Below are positions 46,722 through 58,200 of a stretch of 64,000 nt of DNA, one piece after another. The number at the start of each line of letters is the position of its first letter. The stretch's first letter is position 1. Source of the stretch: Collybia mongolica (lineage: Eukaryota; Basidiomycota; Agaricomycetes; Agaricales; Clitocybaceae); NCBI GenBank assembly GCA_013420905.1, contig JAAXNY010000013.1, forward strand, positions 1,054,001-1,118,000, read 5' to 3'. Both the position numbers and the translations under genes were made by a program. The notes below the pieces were generated by a model, which was given only the letters and a program-made list of their open reading frames with translations, had not been told where the DNA came from and did not search any database.

Positions 46722-48324
46722 CAGTAGGTCAAAAAACTGTCCCAATGTTTGGTCATTTTATAATGATTTACTTATAACAGAGTACCAGGGATTAAAAATA
46801 TATATGATACTACACCATATTAGCTTTGAAATGAGCCCTTACTTTCCTTATTTGAATAAAAACTCATTTCATAACAAATTGAACAAAATAATTACTCATT
46901 GGGACAGTTTTTTGACCTATGCTTAATTTTGGCAAGATCTTTACTGCAGCAAGCTTTAACATCATGTGATGTATTGTGGGAACAGTAAACAAAGTCATGT
47001 GACCATGTTGATATAAATTCAACATGTTTCCATCATTACAATCATTCTTTCCTTCCCCCATCATCCCATGAGACCTACATCTTCTACCCAACACCTTTCT
47101 GTGATCTCCCTTCTTCAAGAAGGCTATACCTTGCATCAGATCCAGTCCAAAACCACTCTGGGAAAGTCTACCATTGGGAGAATCAAGAAGGAACTGGATA
47201 TGGACAAGGAAAACCATGGGGGAGACGTCCTTCTAAGCTCTCTCCTGGTGACAAATAGTCAATTATTTGACAAATCACCACTGGAAGGCTTGATAATGCT
47301 GTAGAGGCCACCCATTTCATCAACCAAACTCTTCCCAACCCTGTCACACCCCAAACAGTCAGGAATGCACTCAAAAAGAATGACTTTTGTAGTGTTGTCA
47401 AGAGAAAATGTCCCCTTCTCAAAAAGGCTCATTGACTGCAATGTCTTCAATGGGCAAGATACCATGAAAACTGGACAGTGGAGGATTGGAAAAGGATCTT
47501 ATGGTCAGATGAGGTCAAAATCAACAGGATTGGGTCAGATGGAAGGACTTATACTTGGAAGAAGAAGGGAGAACCACTTTCTGACAGAACCACCACTCCT
47601 ACTGTCAAACATGGAGGAGGAAATAATCTTATGGTGTGGGGTTGTATGGGGTGGAATGGAGTAGGAGTGCTTACAGAGGTCCAGGGGATTATGAATGCAG
47701 ACCAATACTGCCAGATTTTGGATGGGGGAGTAGTGGAAAGCTTTGAAAAGCTGGAGATGCCAGAGGGAGAGAGGATGTTTCAGCAGGACATTGATCCCAA
47801 ACATGCATCCAACAAGGCAACCAAGTGGTTTGAAGACAACAACATTGATGTTATGGTCTGGCCAGCACAATTCCCTGACATCAACCCCATTGAACATCTC
47901 TGGGTAGTGTTGAAGAAGGCACTTAAGAAATACCCAACAGCCCCCAAAGGAGTACATGAGTTGTGGGATAGGGTGGTAGTGGAATAAAATGGAATTCCAC
48001 CAGAAACATGCCAGACACTTATAGAAAGCATGCCTAGAAGGGTTCAAGCAGTTATTAAGGCAAAAGGTGGTCATACCAAGTATTAATTGTGTAAATAGAG
48101 ACTTTGGAGATGTAGGTCAAAAAACTGTCCCAATGAGTAATTATTTTGTTCAATTTGTTATGAAATGAGTTTTTATTCAAATAAGGAAAGTAAGGGCTCA
48201 TTTCAAAGCTAATATGGTGTAGTATCATATATATTTTTCTCAGAATGATGTTAATCCCCAGTACTCTGTTATAAGTAAATCATTATAAAATGACCAAACA
48301 TTGGGACAGTTTTTTGACCTACTG
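46722..48324 (+). mobile_element. Tc1/mariner-family DNA transposon with about 200-bp arms, TA target duplication
   Basis: 1603 bp starting CAGTAGGTCAAAAAACTGTC and ending with its inverse GACAGTTTTTTGACCTACTG, flanked by TA on both sides (46720-46721, 48325-48326). The arms 46722-46919 and 48113-48324 are inverted copies of each other. Each arm also carries the terminal 23-26 bp a second time at its inner end, in inverted orientation. Between them lies a decayed DDE transposase. Confidence 0.88.
47068..47987 (+). pseudogene. Tc1-like transposase, decayed
   Basis: Cuts and pastes the element in its intact form. The N-terminal helix-turn-helix part reads VISLLQEGYTLHQIQSKTTL then GKSTIGRIKKEL. 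A frameshift in the G-run near 47218 leads to GRRPSKLSPGDK, a TAG, SII, a TGA, then QITTGRLDNAVEATHFINQT, VTPQTVRNALKKNDF and KAH, another TGA, and LQCLQWARYHENWTVEDWK. The catalytic part has Asp in WSDEVKIN, Asp in FQQDIDPKHAS and Glu in DINPIEHLW. Two TGA codons sit where CGA (Arg) fits, consistent with C-to-T decay at CpG. The last frame stops at 47985-47987. Confidence 0.85.
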
Positions 48325-48636
48325 TATACTGACTTGAATCCTGATTCCTGACTCTACATCATGACGGAGTGGAGTATAAACTTTCACCTTACATAACAGT
48401 GCATATGCAGGAAAGCATCTGCGTCTGCGAATCTGCATTCAACTTTGTACGACCCTAATGGCAGAGCAGGTCCCTGCTGTTGTGATATAGTTGGTGGAGG
48501 GGGGCTTGAGAGGAGGATCCTACATCAGGCATTTGAGATGAGGGGTTCCAGGCCAGCATCAAGTGGTGAAAGTCAGGCATGGGCATGCTACCCCCCACTG
48601 CTGGCAGCTATGGCAGGTTCCTGGGGAGGGGGGAAT

Positions 48637-49136
48637 TACGAGTTCTTTATCAACCCAGTTTTCGGGCAGAAAGGTGATTCATTCATTCATTCATATTTCA
48701 ACACTGCGGGAAAATATTTCCATAATGGGATTTTTCTTCTCTTATGGCTTTTTACAGCATTTCTCCACAAATACAAAGTATTGTGACATAATTTGCATGT
48801 ATTTGGAATGCTTACATAATGCCTTTGATGATGCCATCAAAATTATGCATATCTAATATTTCAGAGTGTCATGTTGAAAATTTATTTTGTGATTTTCTCC
48901 ATAACCAGTAAAGCTATTAACTTTGTTTTTATATGTTTGGAATGTACAAACATGGCTCTACAATTTCCTTGTTGAGCACATTTTTCCCATGGTCTATTTT
49001 GAGCGAAATATTAGAAATGTCCAGATTCAGCTAGTTTTAAAGGTCTGTGTATTATACCAAAGATGAACAAACATCTTATAACAACAATGACCCTTACCAA
49101 ACATGACCCTTGTGGGAAATTATCCTAAACATTGGA
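48637..49136 (-). repeat. Right arm of the 500-bp inverted repeat
   Basis: Reverse complement of 42062-42577, from ATTACGAGTTCTTTATCAAC to CTAAACATTGGAA. It has an ATTC microsatellite near 48681 that the left arm lacks. Beyond 49136 similarity stops, but a segment TGTTTGTCAACTA with TGTTAG recurs in direct orientation at 43575 and 49497. Confidence 0.75.
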
Positions 49137-49516
49137 AAAATTACAAGTTATTATGTTTACATAAGTAACTCATTCATCATCCTGGGTTTGCAGGGAAAAT
49201 TCAGCGTACCCAACAAGATCCAGTGTTGTTTTTCCCATGGTTAGTAATTTTGAAGTGTTCTGAGAATTCATTAGAACATGATCAGTAAATATTTTGAAGT
49301 ACATCAGTAACACTTTGTAGTCATGGAAATATTTTTCCAACCGTGGGAATCAATATTAGCCGACGTGCAGATTTTGAGCAAAAAAGGCAACTGCTAACAT
49401 AAGCTGCATTCAATATTATAATTTCAAGTTAATTGGTCTTATGTTGGGATATCTCAATAATTAATTAATAACTATCCAGTGCATAATCATGCTTACGTTT
49501 GTCAACTATGCTGTTA

Positions 49517-49710
49517 GAGCTTTGCCCTTAATAGTATGAAATTCATCCCTCATGTAAGACTCGCAAGGGTGTTATTTTTGCCCTTAATAGTATGAAATTC
49601 ATCTCCCATGTAAAACTTGCAAGGGTGTTATTCTCACCCCTTATTAGTATGAAATTCATCCTTTTTGAAAGGTTAGTATAGCACTCTTGATAGTAAGAAA
49701 TTCATCCCAT
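49517..49710 (+). repeat. Tandem repeat, about 63-bp unit, three copies
   Basis: GCCCTTAATAGTATGAAATTCATC...CATGTAA..CTTGCAAGGGTGTTATT is repeated in tandem with a few changes, and the last copy is degenerate. 49137-49516 and 49711-50236 contain no gene I can support. Confidence 0.6.
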
Positions 49711-50250
49711 GAGGGTGAATTATGAGGGGTATGAATACAGACAAATTTTGCATGAAACCCATCCATCAAATTATACCTTAAAGGGGGGTTTTCCCTCCAT
49801 TTTTCCCCCTACAGGGGGTGTGTTTTCAAACATCTTTGAGATGAAATTCATTACATTTTAGAATTGTTAATTGAATGATTTTTTTAATGTATTATTTCTC
49901 TTATTTAAGAGGATGAAACACAGGGTTGAATTTCATCTATTCTCAGTTTCACAGTGAGCAGCAGATTCCAATGCCTTCACTTCTCTCAAGTTTTGTTCAT
50001 TGTTACACTTGGGGTCCTTGCCTCATTGGGCAGGTGTCATCAGTCCCATGTCCCCAATTGCTCAATACTATTTTATAGATAACTAGTACAAGTATTTAGA
50101 CATATGTTTGATGTACTGTATTCTGACCAAGTATATGCAACTGTTTGGTTGTCTTGATGAGGTAGACCCTTCCAAAATTCCTGAGCCTGTGCATTTCCTA
50201 TGTAGTTCATAATAACCACATGTGTTCACTACATCAATCATATCACTCTG

Positions 50251-51205
50251 CAATGCTTCTTGATCTTTTACCACCACCATCTGACCATGGGAATTCATCC
50301 CTCCTGCACTAGGTTGTCCCTAAACTACCTAACACCTCATCCCTAATCAACATCACCTTTCATCAGACCATTCTTTTGGCCTGGGCCACTATCCTTTTAC
50401 ACCATATCCAAATTTCTAACTTATCAGAGCTGATCCTGACTATCTGCAGGGTCATCTCATCTTGCCTGTACTGGGGGCTTCACTAATCCATTCACATCCA
50501 CCTTATCAACTACCAGGCCATACAAGGACACCACAACTCTTGTACTCTGCTTCACGCAGATCCTTAGGGAGCATCACCACCAACATTTTCGATGATTTAT
50601 TCATACTCACTTAACCACTACACCCAAATACAAAAGGAGGAAGGGGTCTGGCCCCCAATCAGCTACTGTCCCTGTATAGAGTACACTTTCTGGGGAGAAT
50701 GCCAGTTTATCATCCAATGGTGGGATTTGGCAGCCTCATTTTGGAGGGGAGTCATTGCTTTGGGAGAGTGGTGTGGAACAGGGGGGCAAGTAATAGGGGG
50801 ATTCAGGAGAGGGGGAGCAGGTTTGAGGTATGGGTTGTTCATTTAGATTGGACATTTATCTTCAACACTGGGGGGGAGTAATGGGTTTCCAGGGTGACCT
50901 GAAAATACCAGGGGGGGAGTGGAATGGGGTACCAATGTGAAGGGAGGGGACCATGCCCCAACAAGCGAAGGCAAACCTTTAAGGCATTGGGAGGTTCAGA
51001 CATGGTACAGTACAATACCATTGGACTGCAGGTATCCTCAGTCTAGACCCATAATATGACCTGGAGAGCAACTTAGTGTACAGCTCCACCCTGATGGCCC
51101 ATTACAGATTACTTAGTGGTAATAGGTGTTTCTGCCCGCATGTAGCTGGGTCAAACCCACATGCACTTAATATTATTATGGAGGAAAAAAAAAGAAAAAA
51201 AAAAG
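50251..51205 (+). mobile_element. A-tailed retroposon, full-length copy with imperfect 14-bp target duplication
   Basis: Starts AATGCTTCTTGATCTTTTAC, exactly where the 23-kb copy starts, and ends TTAATATTATTATGGAGG with a tail of A interrupted by G (51184-51205). The flanks are ATCATATCACTCTG (50237-50250) and ATCATATTGCTCTG (51206-51219), a target duplication with two adjacent mismatches. A segment of about 190 bp (about 50420-50608) is absent from the 23-kb copy. The middle has an open stretch (VWPPISYCPC ... WRGVIALGEWCGTGG). It stands in opposite orientation to 23158-23923 and borders the host gene at 51473. Confidence 0.75.
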
Positions 51206-51472
51206 ATCATATTGCTCTGTGGCCAACCATACTGATCTCACCAATCTGTGGTATTCCTCTCACCAACTCCGAGCACTATTTCTTCTACTTTGGTAATATG
51301 TGATCATGATTGGACAAGAAGTTGGCGAGGGAAGTTGACAAGGGAGATTATCCCTTATCAGGTGGGACTGATGGCACCTGCCCAATGAGGAAAGGACCCC
51401 GAATATAATGATGGGCGAAACTTGACGAGGGCTCGGAATCTCCCGGTGGGACTCCCCTGCAGGCAACACATA

Positions 51473-52220
51473 ATGGATACTCAACAATTGGCGGCAGTCT
51501 CAAGTCAAGAACTCATCCGTGATCTGAAACTGGAAGAGCACCCCGAAGGTGGTTGGTGACCCACCTTTATATCCTCCATGGCCGCGCCTGAAAATCGGGC
51601 AAGGTCATTTTGTTTTAACGAATACCCAGGGCAAAGTCATACCGTCGCCTTTCGCAGGTTAGTAGCCCCCTCGTTCGACCAGAATGGTATATTGGGGGCT
51701 GACCCCATGCATGGCACACAGATAACGCTCTTCGCCCCCTTGCGACCTCGATATACTACCTCTTGAGTGGCGACAGACCGAATGGTTTTATTCACATGAA
51801 CAAATCCGTTGTGCACCAGTGTTCGCAACCTCTTTCTGGAGTGCTGAGCTGTTCAATATCTAGACGTATCACGTCCTGCATTACGGTCGAGCAGAATATA
51901 CACTCATTACGCCAGGAAGCCCACCGATTGTGGAAAAGAAGGTGATGGGCACTGATATCGCTGCTGGGGAAACTCGCATGCTCTTGGTGGGCACTGGTGT
52001 GTGGAAAATGTCCCGACTTTTGGGTGAGGATCGCGGAAGGGCGACGACTAAATATGAAAGAGGTCGGACATTTTGTTTGATTACGGAAGTTGTTGTCCCT
52101 GGGTTTGACTGGGAGGATCACCAATACATGAAGATTAACCAGTTGGAAGCAATGTTTGATAAAGGAGAAGGAAGGAGGTGGATCGAAGAATTGTCAGAAT
52201 TCATCAAAGATGACAACTAG
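51473..52220 (+). CDS. Cupin-fold protein of the DUF985 (cupin_5) family
   Basis: Small single-domain cupin of unknown substrate. Spliced reading from ATG 51473: ELIRDLKLEEHPEGGW (family hallmark EHPEGG), intron, SHTVAFRRLVAPSFDQ, intron, ALRPLATSIYYLLSGDRPNG with FIHMNKS (cupin strand with the metal-site-like His), intron, TYHVLHYGRAEYTLITPGSP, VMGTDIAAGETRMLLVGTGV and CLITEVVVPGFDWEDHQYMK, the usual VxPGFDxxDxE-type end. Stop TAG at 52218-52220; about 190 residues, normal for the family. The third intron has a weak donor (GTTGTG). It lies 270 bp from a retroposon and is convergent with the gene at 52465. Confidence 0.8.
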
Positions 52221-52464
52221 TTGCTACCCTTGTATCTATCGTTTTTAAAGGATAAGTAGCAGGTAAACACCTGGGTGACATGGAGGTTTGGGACCAAAAA
52301 CTTCTGGTTTTTTGATAAATTGGGTTTAGAAGCTATTTTATGGTCATCTAATTTCTGACTCTTACTTATCTTACCTGCAATTCGTGCTCCAAATTATCTC
52401 AGATCCAAGAATCAGGAGAGATTGAACCATGTACTATGCCAATATCCTGCCTAGTTGCCAAATG

Positions 52465-53110
52465 TCAAGCGGGGAAATCGATTGTACATGTCACCCTCTT
52501 GATTACGAGTTCTAGTGTGAGTGGCCAACCAAAGTCAGGGAAGAAATGTCTCAAGGCATATGTGTCTTCCGGGTAACGCCCTTGAGGAAATCGGACAGCA
52601 GATTTGAAATTAACAAAGAACGCCCTTGGACGTGTTACTACAGGAGTGTCGGGAAAGTCCATATAGCCTTCAATTATTAAGTTGTCGAGAGGAGATCCTA
52701 CAGTAGTAACATTATTTAAGGAGGTGCCTTCTAAAGACACAAATAAAACCCACCTGACGCGCGATATTGGGCTTACAAGTGCATACAGTAGCCTGGGTAT
52801 CATAAATGGCGACCGCCAAGCGACGAATCTCAAGCGTCTGTAGCGCTGTGACGCCCCCACAGACTTAGAAACATCGGATTTTTCATAGATGGAACTCGTT
52901 ATATAAGGAAAGATTGTAAAAACCATATTCCTACGGTAACTTGTTAAAGTATTGGTAATTTGAATGGTAAACGTCGTGCCCCCATTGTTAGCTTGTGGAG
53001 GGTGCGGCGTTCGTAGCTCACCCATTCGGGTTCATTGGCATATGTCGAGCTAACACGTCAAACATTGACGCCTCCCTTTTCACGCAAGGTAGTTGTTGGT
53101 CATGCACCAT
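52465..53110 (-). CDS. Uncharacterised protein, multi-exon
   Basis: The last exon is solid: LIIEGYMDFPDTPVVTRPRA, FFVNFKSAVRFPQGRYPEDT and YALRHFFPDFGWPLTLELVI, to the TGA at 52465. An upstream exon probably reads LEIRRLAVAIYDTQATVCTC in one frame, and a first exon may start at the ATG at 53110 (MVHDQQLPCVKREASMFDVL) with a GTGAGC donor. I could not settle the middle exon borders. I do not recognise the family. It is divergent from YKT6, with about 460 bp between the starts, which may act as a shared promoter. Confidence 0.5.
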
Positions 53111-53573
53111 CGCGCCTATAGGACTTAAAAAGATTTATTTTACAACCAGGACGAGCTTCGTGGAAGACGACCCCCCGCTTCCAGCAAGTACCCATAATTA
53201 ATTGACCCACTCTGTGGGGTTCAGAGCCCTCCGCGTCCTACGGCAAGGAATGTCCCATTAGGCCCCAAGGAGTAGCCAGGGATCTAGCTCTTCACCGCTG
53301 CCGCACCAAGATTGCAAATCAACCCCCCGCGGCGTCTGATTGGCAAACAAAATGGATTGACAGGCTTTGGGAAAGCGAGCCCCTGATCCATATAGGTTCG
53401 GGGGCAACGGTTTAGTGTTGGAGGGTGTTGGAGCATAGACACCGAACAGCTGGTGGCAAGCGCAAGCTGGTGGCGGCATAAGCCTTCACCATGTGACCAG
53501 CGCGTGACATAATACACCTTGCTATACGAAAGACCACGACAGTATACGACTGCCACCAACTACCAGGCCCAAC

Positions 53574-54343
53574 ATGAAGATCTTTTCCATCTCTGTAGTC
53601 CTCGCACCACCTTCAGGCACCTGTGTCATTCTCAGTAATGCCAACGACCTCTCCTCGTTTTCCTTCTACCAAAAAGGCTCCGTTGGCGAATTTATGTCCT
53701 TCTTCTCCAAGACTGTCGCGGAACGAACACCACAAGGTCAGCGACAGAGTGTGCAAGAGAACAACTACACAGCACATGTATACAACCGGGGAGGCATTGA
53801 ACAATTGGCTGGTAAACATCAACCATCGTCGGTTCCGGTCTCAGCGACTCACAAAGGCTTTCCACAGCTGTCATTATCACGGACCAAGAGTACCCAGTTC
53901 GGCCGGCATTCTCTCTCCTCGCCAAGATTCTTGACGAATTTACGGCGAAGGTACCGCAATCCTCTTACGACAACCCCGCCACGATCTCGTTCCCCGATAT
54001 CAACACATACATCCAGAAATACCAAGACCCAAGGCAGGCGGACACGATCATGAGGGTGCAGCAGGAGTTGGACGAGACCAAGATAGTTCTAGTGTGTCAT
54101 TTGCATTCGGGGGTTTTTCGTGGGCTTACCATGCCTCGAACGCACAGCACAAGACAATTGAATCCGTTCTACAACGCGGGGAGAAGTTGGACAATCTCGT
54201 TGATCGATCTAATGCTCTTTCGGCGCAGAGCAAGATGTTCTACAAGACGGCAAAGAAGGTATGTCCTACCTGCTATTATAATAATCTGATATGATGTACC
54301 TTACCTTTCCGAACAGCAAAACTCTTGCTGCGTCATCATGTGA
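53574..54343 (+). CDS. ykt6: R-SNARE YKT6
   Basis: Membrane-fusion SNARE acting in ER-Golgi, endosomal and vacuolar traffic. Four exons read: a longin domain [20 protein letters not shown] ... [20 protein letters not shown] ... [10 protein letters not shown], then [20 protein letters not shown] and [20 protein letters not shown]. The SNARE helix reads [20 protein letters not shown] and [20 protein letters not shown], with the zero-layer Arg in QRGEKL. The last exon encodes QNSCCVIM followed by TGA at 54341-54343. The tandem cysteines before VIM are the palmitoylation and farnesylation site (CCxxM) that anchors YKT6 without a transmembrane helix. Introns at about 53812-53869, 54094-54150 and 54260-54316 are GT-AG and keep phase. 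Complete, about 200 residues as expected. Confidence 0.95.
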
Positions 54344-55154
54344 AGGAACTGCTAATCTGTTATATCTTTCAGCCGTTCGTGTTTCATCGCCATCGGTTTC
54401 ATACACATCTACTATATTACGTTAGAATGAATACACACCGCACTACCCTCAGCCCGTTGTTTAGCCAGATTTTGCTTGCTCTCCATACTCATTTATGGAC
54501 ATATTATAATACATTATCAGCGGATGGATCTTCAGACAGACGCGCAGAACCACATCGATGCCAAATTGGGCTGATAACATGGTTCGGACCTGAGTACATA
54601 CGCCCGTTGGGTCTGCGATGATCGTAGGTGAAGCTTGTGAAGGCTGTCCTGACTCACGTTCTTTGGTGATGATCATGTGTGGTTTGCGCAAAGTAGTCCC
54701 AGGCTCTCAGCGTAAGCGCGTTCGTTAAGCACCGCCCTGGTGCCTCTGCAAGCTATCGTACTACAAACTGAATATTCCAGGTGCCTGCGTGGGACCATCG
54801 GTTCTGTAAAGCCCCGGTAAGGGTTCTCACCAAACACGGAATGCAATTCTTTGGTGTGCGGTGGAGCCGCTTTATCAGCAGTCGGACTGGCTTCGCTCGA
54901 TAACAGACAGTGGTTATAGATTTTGCCTAGGCTGGTGTGGGCATTGCATTGAAGTCGGTTTGCACCCATGAATAATTGGCAACCGTCAGGAACGACCGCA
55001 GATTGCACATTGCATCGCCGTCGATTCGTGGCAGGGGTTATGGCGACCCCATCTGGGTATCGACGAGCGCCAATCAACAAGGAGCTTGTTTCCCTCCGAG
55101 TTTTGTTTCCGACTGGCAAGGTACAAATATAGAGCGGAAGTATTTCGTTTCGTA
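54344..55154. other. Intergenic region between YKT6 and the dioxygenase gene
   Basis: Contains the 3' flank of YKT6 and the promoter of the dioxygenase gene. A minus-strand open frame of 148 codons (54673-55119) has no recognisable motif and no supporting splice structure; it is not called. Confidence 0.45.
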
Positions 55155-55164
55155 TATATAAAAG
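55155..55164 (+). promoter_or_regulatory. TATA box of the dioxygenase gene
   Basis: TATATAAAAG, 82 bp upstream of the ATG at 55246 and followed by pyrimidine-rich sequence (CTTTCATCTCTAC), a normal layout for a fungal core promoter. Confidence 0.55.
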
Positions 55165-55245
55165 ATCCTTTCATCTCTACAAGTGCCCAACTCCCTTTTA
55201 TCTATTCCCTCATCCACAATAACTTGCCATACTGTAACCTCCATA

Positions 55246-58200
55246 ATGAGTATTCTTCGGAGTTTTGCCCAGAGCGTTGATTTCTTCTCCGCGACTCGAG
55301 CACCCCTTGATACAGATGGCGAAAGGCCTTCTCAAGGGCAATTCGAGGAAACCGTCAACCGTCTCGAAGCTCTGGTTCACAGCAAGGCGTTTGAGCCTTC
55401 TGATCTAGTGAGCGGGTATTCTATACCTCCTACTCAGTATTGACCTTCACTCTACAGCCTGCTTATATTGATGCACTGAAGAACGCGACTGGAATTGGTC
55501 TCGATGACCGCGAACTCTTGGTATGCCATACTCTCCTACAGTTCGCCATCCTACTTATCGCCCCGCTTAACCCAGCTAGAGAAGGTGTTGGTCCTGATGT
55601 CACGACTGGAAGACTCACCATACTCCTTGAAGTTGCAGAAAGCCGTGATAGCTCTCCGTAAGCACGATCGATCGTAATTGCAACCGTCGGAAAGCTAAAT
55701 TTCAATTTCAAGTCTATGACGACCTCCCGCATCCTCCTAGTGGCTATGTCCGCGCTATCCAACACAACCCTCCAATCCCCACCCCACCTACACAAGACGT
55801 TAACTACGCGTTCCGCTCTGCAGATGGCTCAAACTACAACCCGTCATCCCCTACGATGGGTATGGCAGGTACCCCCTACGCTCGTTCCGTTCCCGCAACA
55901 AGGTCTATTCCCAAGCACGTCCTCCCCGACCCAGGACTCGTATTTGATACGCTCCTTCGTCGTGAGAAGAAGTTCACTCCCCACCCTGACGGAGTCTCGA
56001 GCCTCTTCTTCGCATTTGCCGATCTCGTCATCCACAGCATCTTTCACACGCGCCATGGTGATGCGATGATCAACGACACGAGCAGTTATCTGGATTTGAG
56101 TATCTTGTATGGTGATTCCGAGAGTCAACAGAACAGAGTCCGGAAAAACGACGGAACCGGCCGGTTGCACAACGATGTGTTCTCGGATCGTAGGCTGCTT
56201 TACATGCCTCCTGCTAGCGGCGCGCTTCTTGTCCTGCTCAACCGAAACCACAATGTGAGTGTTCTTTATCTGTTTCTCATATCATGGGTAGGCTTATGCC
56301 TAGTATAGTATATTGCTGAAAAACTTCTGAACATTAACGAGAACGGCACGTTCTCCAATCCCCCACCAGCCAATCCCATAGATCACAAAAAGCAAGACGA
56401 TGAAATCTTTCACAGAACACGCCTCGTCAACTGTGGCTACTTTATGCAGATTATTCTAGGAGGTACGAAGATGAAGTATCTAACTAAACTGCATCTCATT
56501 GGCATCCCAGATTATGTCGGCGCTATCCTCGGACTTGCCCGCGATGGGTGCGATTGGCGTCTGGAGCCCCTCATGGTATCCTACTACCTTCACCCCCATT
56601 ATCTCTTTGATTTAACCTGTTCAATGCCAGAATGTCCGCGAATCGAACCACGAAATTTTGCCTCGCGGTGATGGAAACGTCGTCTCTGTAGAATTTAATC
56701 TTCTCTATCGGTGGCATTCCACATTGTCGGAACAAGATGCAGCATGGACCGATATTCAATTCAAACAACTGTTAAACGGTAAGGAACCGAATAAGGTCAG
56801 GACGATGCGTCACGCTTCGGGGGCGGCCTCTGATGCTCGCCTCAGGTTACCAAAGAAGACTTCAGAGATGCTGCTCACAAGCACTTCATCCCGCATGACG
56901 ATGATGATGTCAAGAAATGGGTGTTCGGCAAGTGAGTGATTCCCGGCGGATGGCTGCTGAGCAACCCTGATAAACTGTCCTTCAGCCTGACTCGAGATGC
57001 CAACGGAAGGTTCAAAGATGATGATCTTGCCGAGATCATACAGAACGCCACAGAGAATGTCGCAGGAGCCTTTCAGGCTAGGGGTATTCCAGAACCTCTT
57101 CGCATCGTAGAAATCCTTGCAATTGAACAAGCACGCGAATGGGGAACGTGTTCCGTGAGTCCTAACATGATTTTACACAAGCGTCGTATTTACCTGCGAT
57201 GTAGCTCAATGAATTTAGAAAGTTTTTGGGACTACGGCGTGTGTACAAACTTCGCCGGATTAAATAATCGTAGCTGACACCTCCCTGTAGCCTACGAAAA
57301 CTTCAAGGATTGGAATTCGGATGAGAAGACACATGTGAGTTATAGCGACAATAATGACAACCGTTCTACTAATAGATTTTCAGAAAGCGGCCGCAGCTCT
57401 GTATAAGGACATCAACAACCTCGAGCTACATGTATGCACTACACTCCTTTGAACATTTCAACTTGAAAGCTAAAATTGGACCATAGGTTGGCCTGCAGGC
57501 GGAAGAAGCTAAAGAGCCCGGTCCAGGTGCTGGGCTCTGCCCAGGCTACACCATTTCCAGGGCTATCTTGGCAGACGCCGTCGTTCTTTCTCGTGGCGAC
57601 CGATTTATGACCACTGAGATGACGCGTAAGACCGGTCTTCGAATTTCCCTCTTTATTCTAACTCTCATTCCTAGCGCACAACTTTACATCATGGGGATAT
57701 AACGACTGCCAATACGACAAAAAAGACGGATCCTTTGGGGGCTTGCTCACCAAGCTTCTCTTCCGCACGCTGCCCGATCACTATCCCGCCGGTTCGGCCT
57801 ACGCACACTTCCCTTTCCTCGTCCCAGAGTCTATGAAGATGAATGCAGCCAAGAATCCCAAGATCTCTAAGACGTACACATGGACGCGTCCTGCAAAACC
57901 CTCTCGCACTGTGATCCTTGACAGGTACGACGATGTTAAACAGGTACTGGGCGAACGGCACTTCCTCTCAGGTTACAACGAACGTCTCCTCAAAATTACC
58001 AAGGAAGCGGTAGTAGTGAGCTTTCCTTTCCTCTGCCGTCTTCAACAGACATTTACTGACGCAACTCTAGCTGACGGAAATGTCAGGGTCGGGGGAGATT
58101 GATGAGGAGAAAGAGGAAGCCGCCCTAGATATTGGCCGAGAGGTCCTTATTCAAGGCAAGTCCAATATCGAGCGATTGCTCCCTGTGGCAGAACACCGCG

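Larger units (their letters stand above)
46226..48456. mobile_element. Short terminal-inverted-repeat element interrupted by the Tc1-like transposon
   Basis: 46226-46283 (AGGGTGGTACAAAGTTGAAT ... CATATGCAC) is repeated inverted at 48399-48456 (ending TTGTACGACCCT), with few differences over about 58 bp. Both are flanked outside by AAT, a possible 3-bp target duplication. Removing the Tc1-like insertion leaves about 630 bp with no coding sequence. It could be a PIF/Harbinger-type miniature element; the class is uncertain. Confidence 0.5.

Noticed and set aside
54673..55119. 148-codon minus-strand open frame between YKT6 and the dioxygenase
   Set aside because: No recognisable motif, and it lies in the promoter region of the dioxygenase gene; probably chance.
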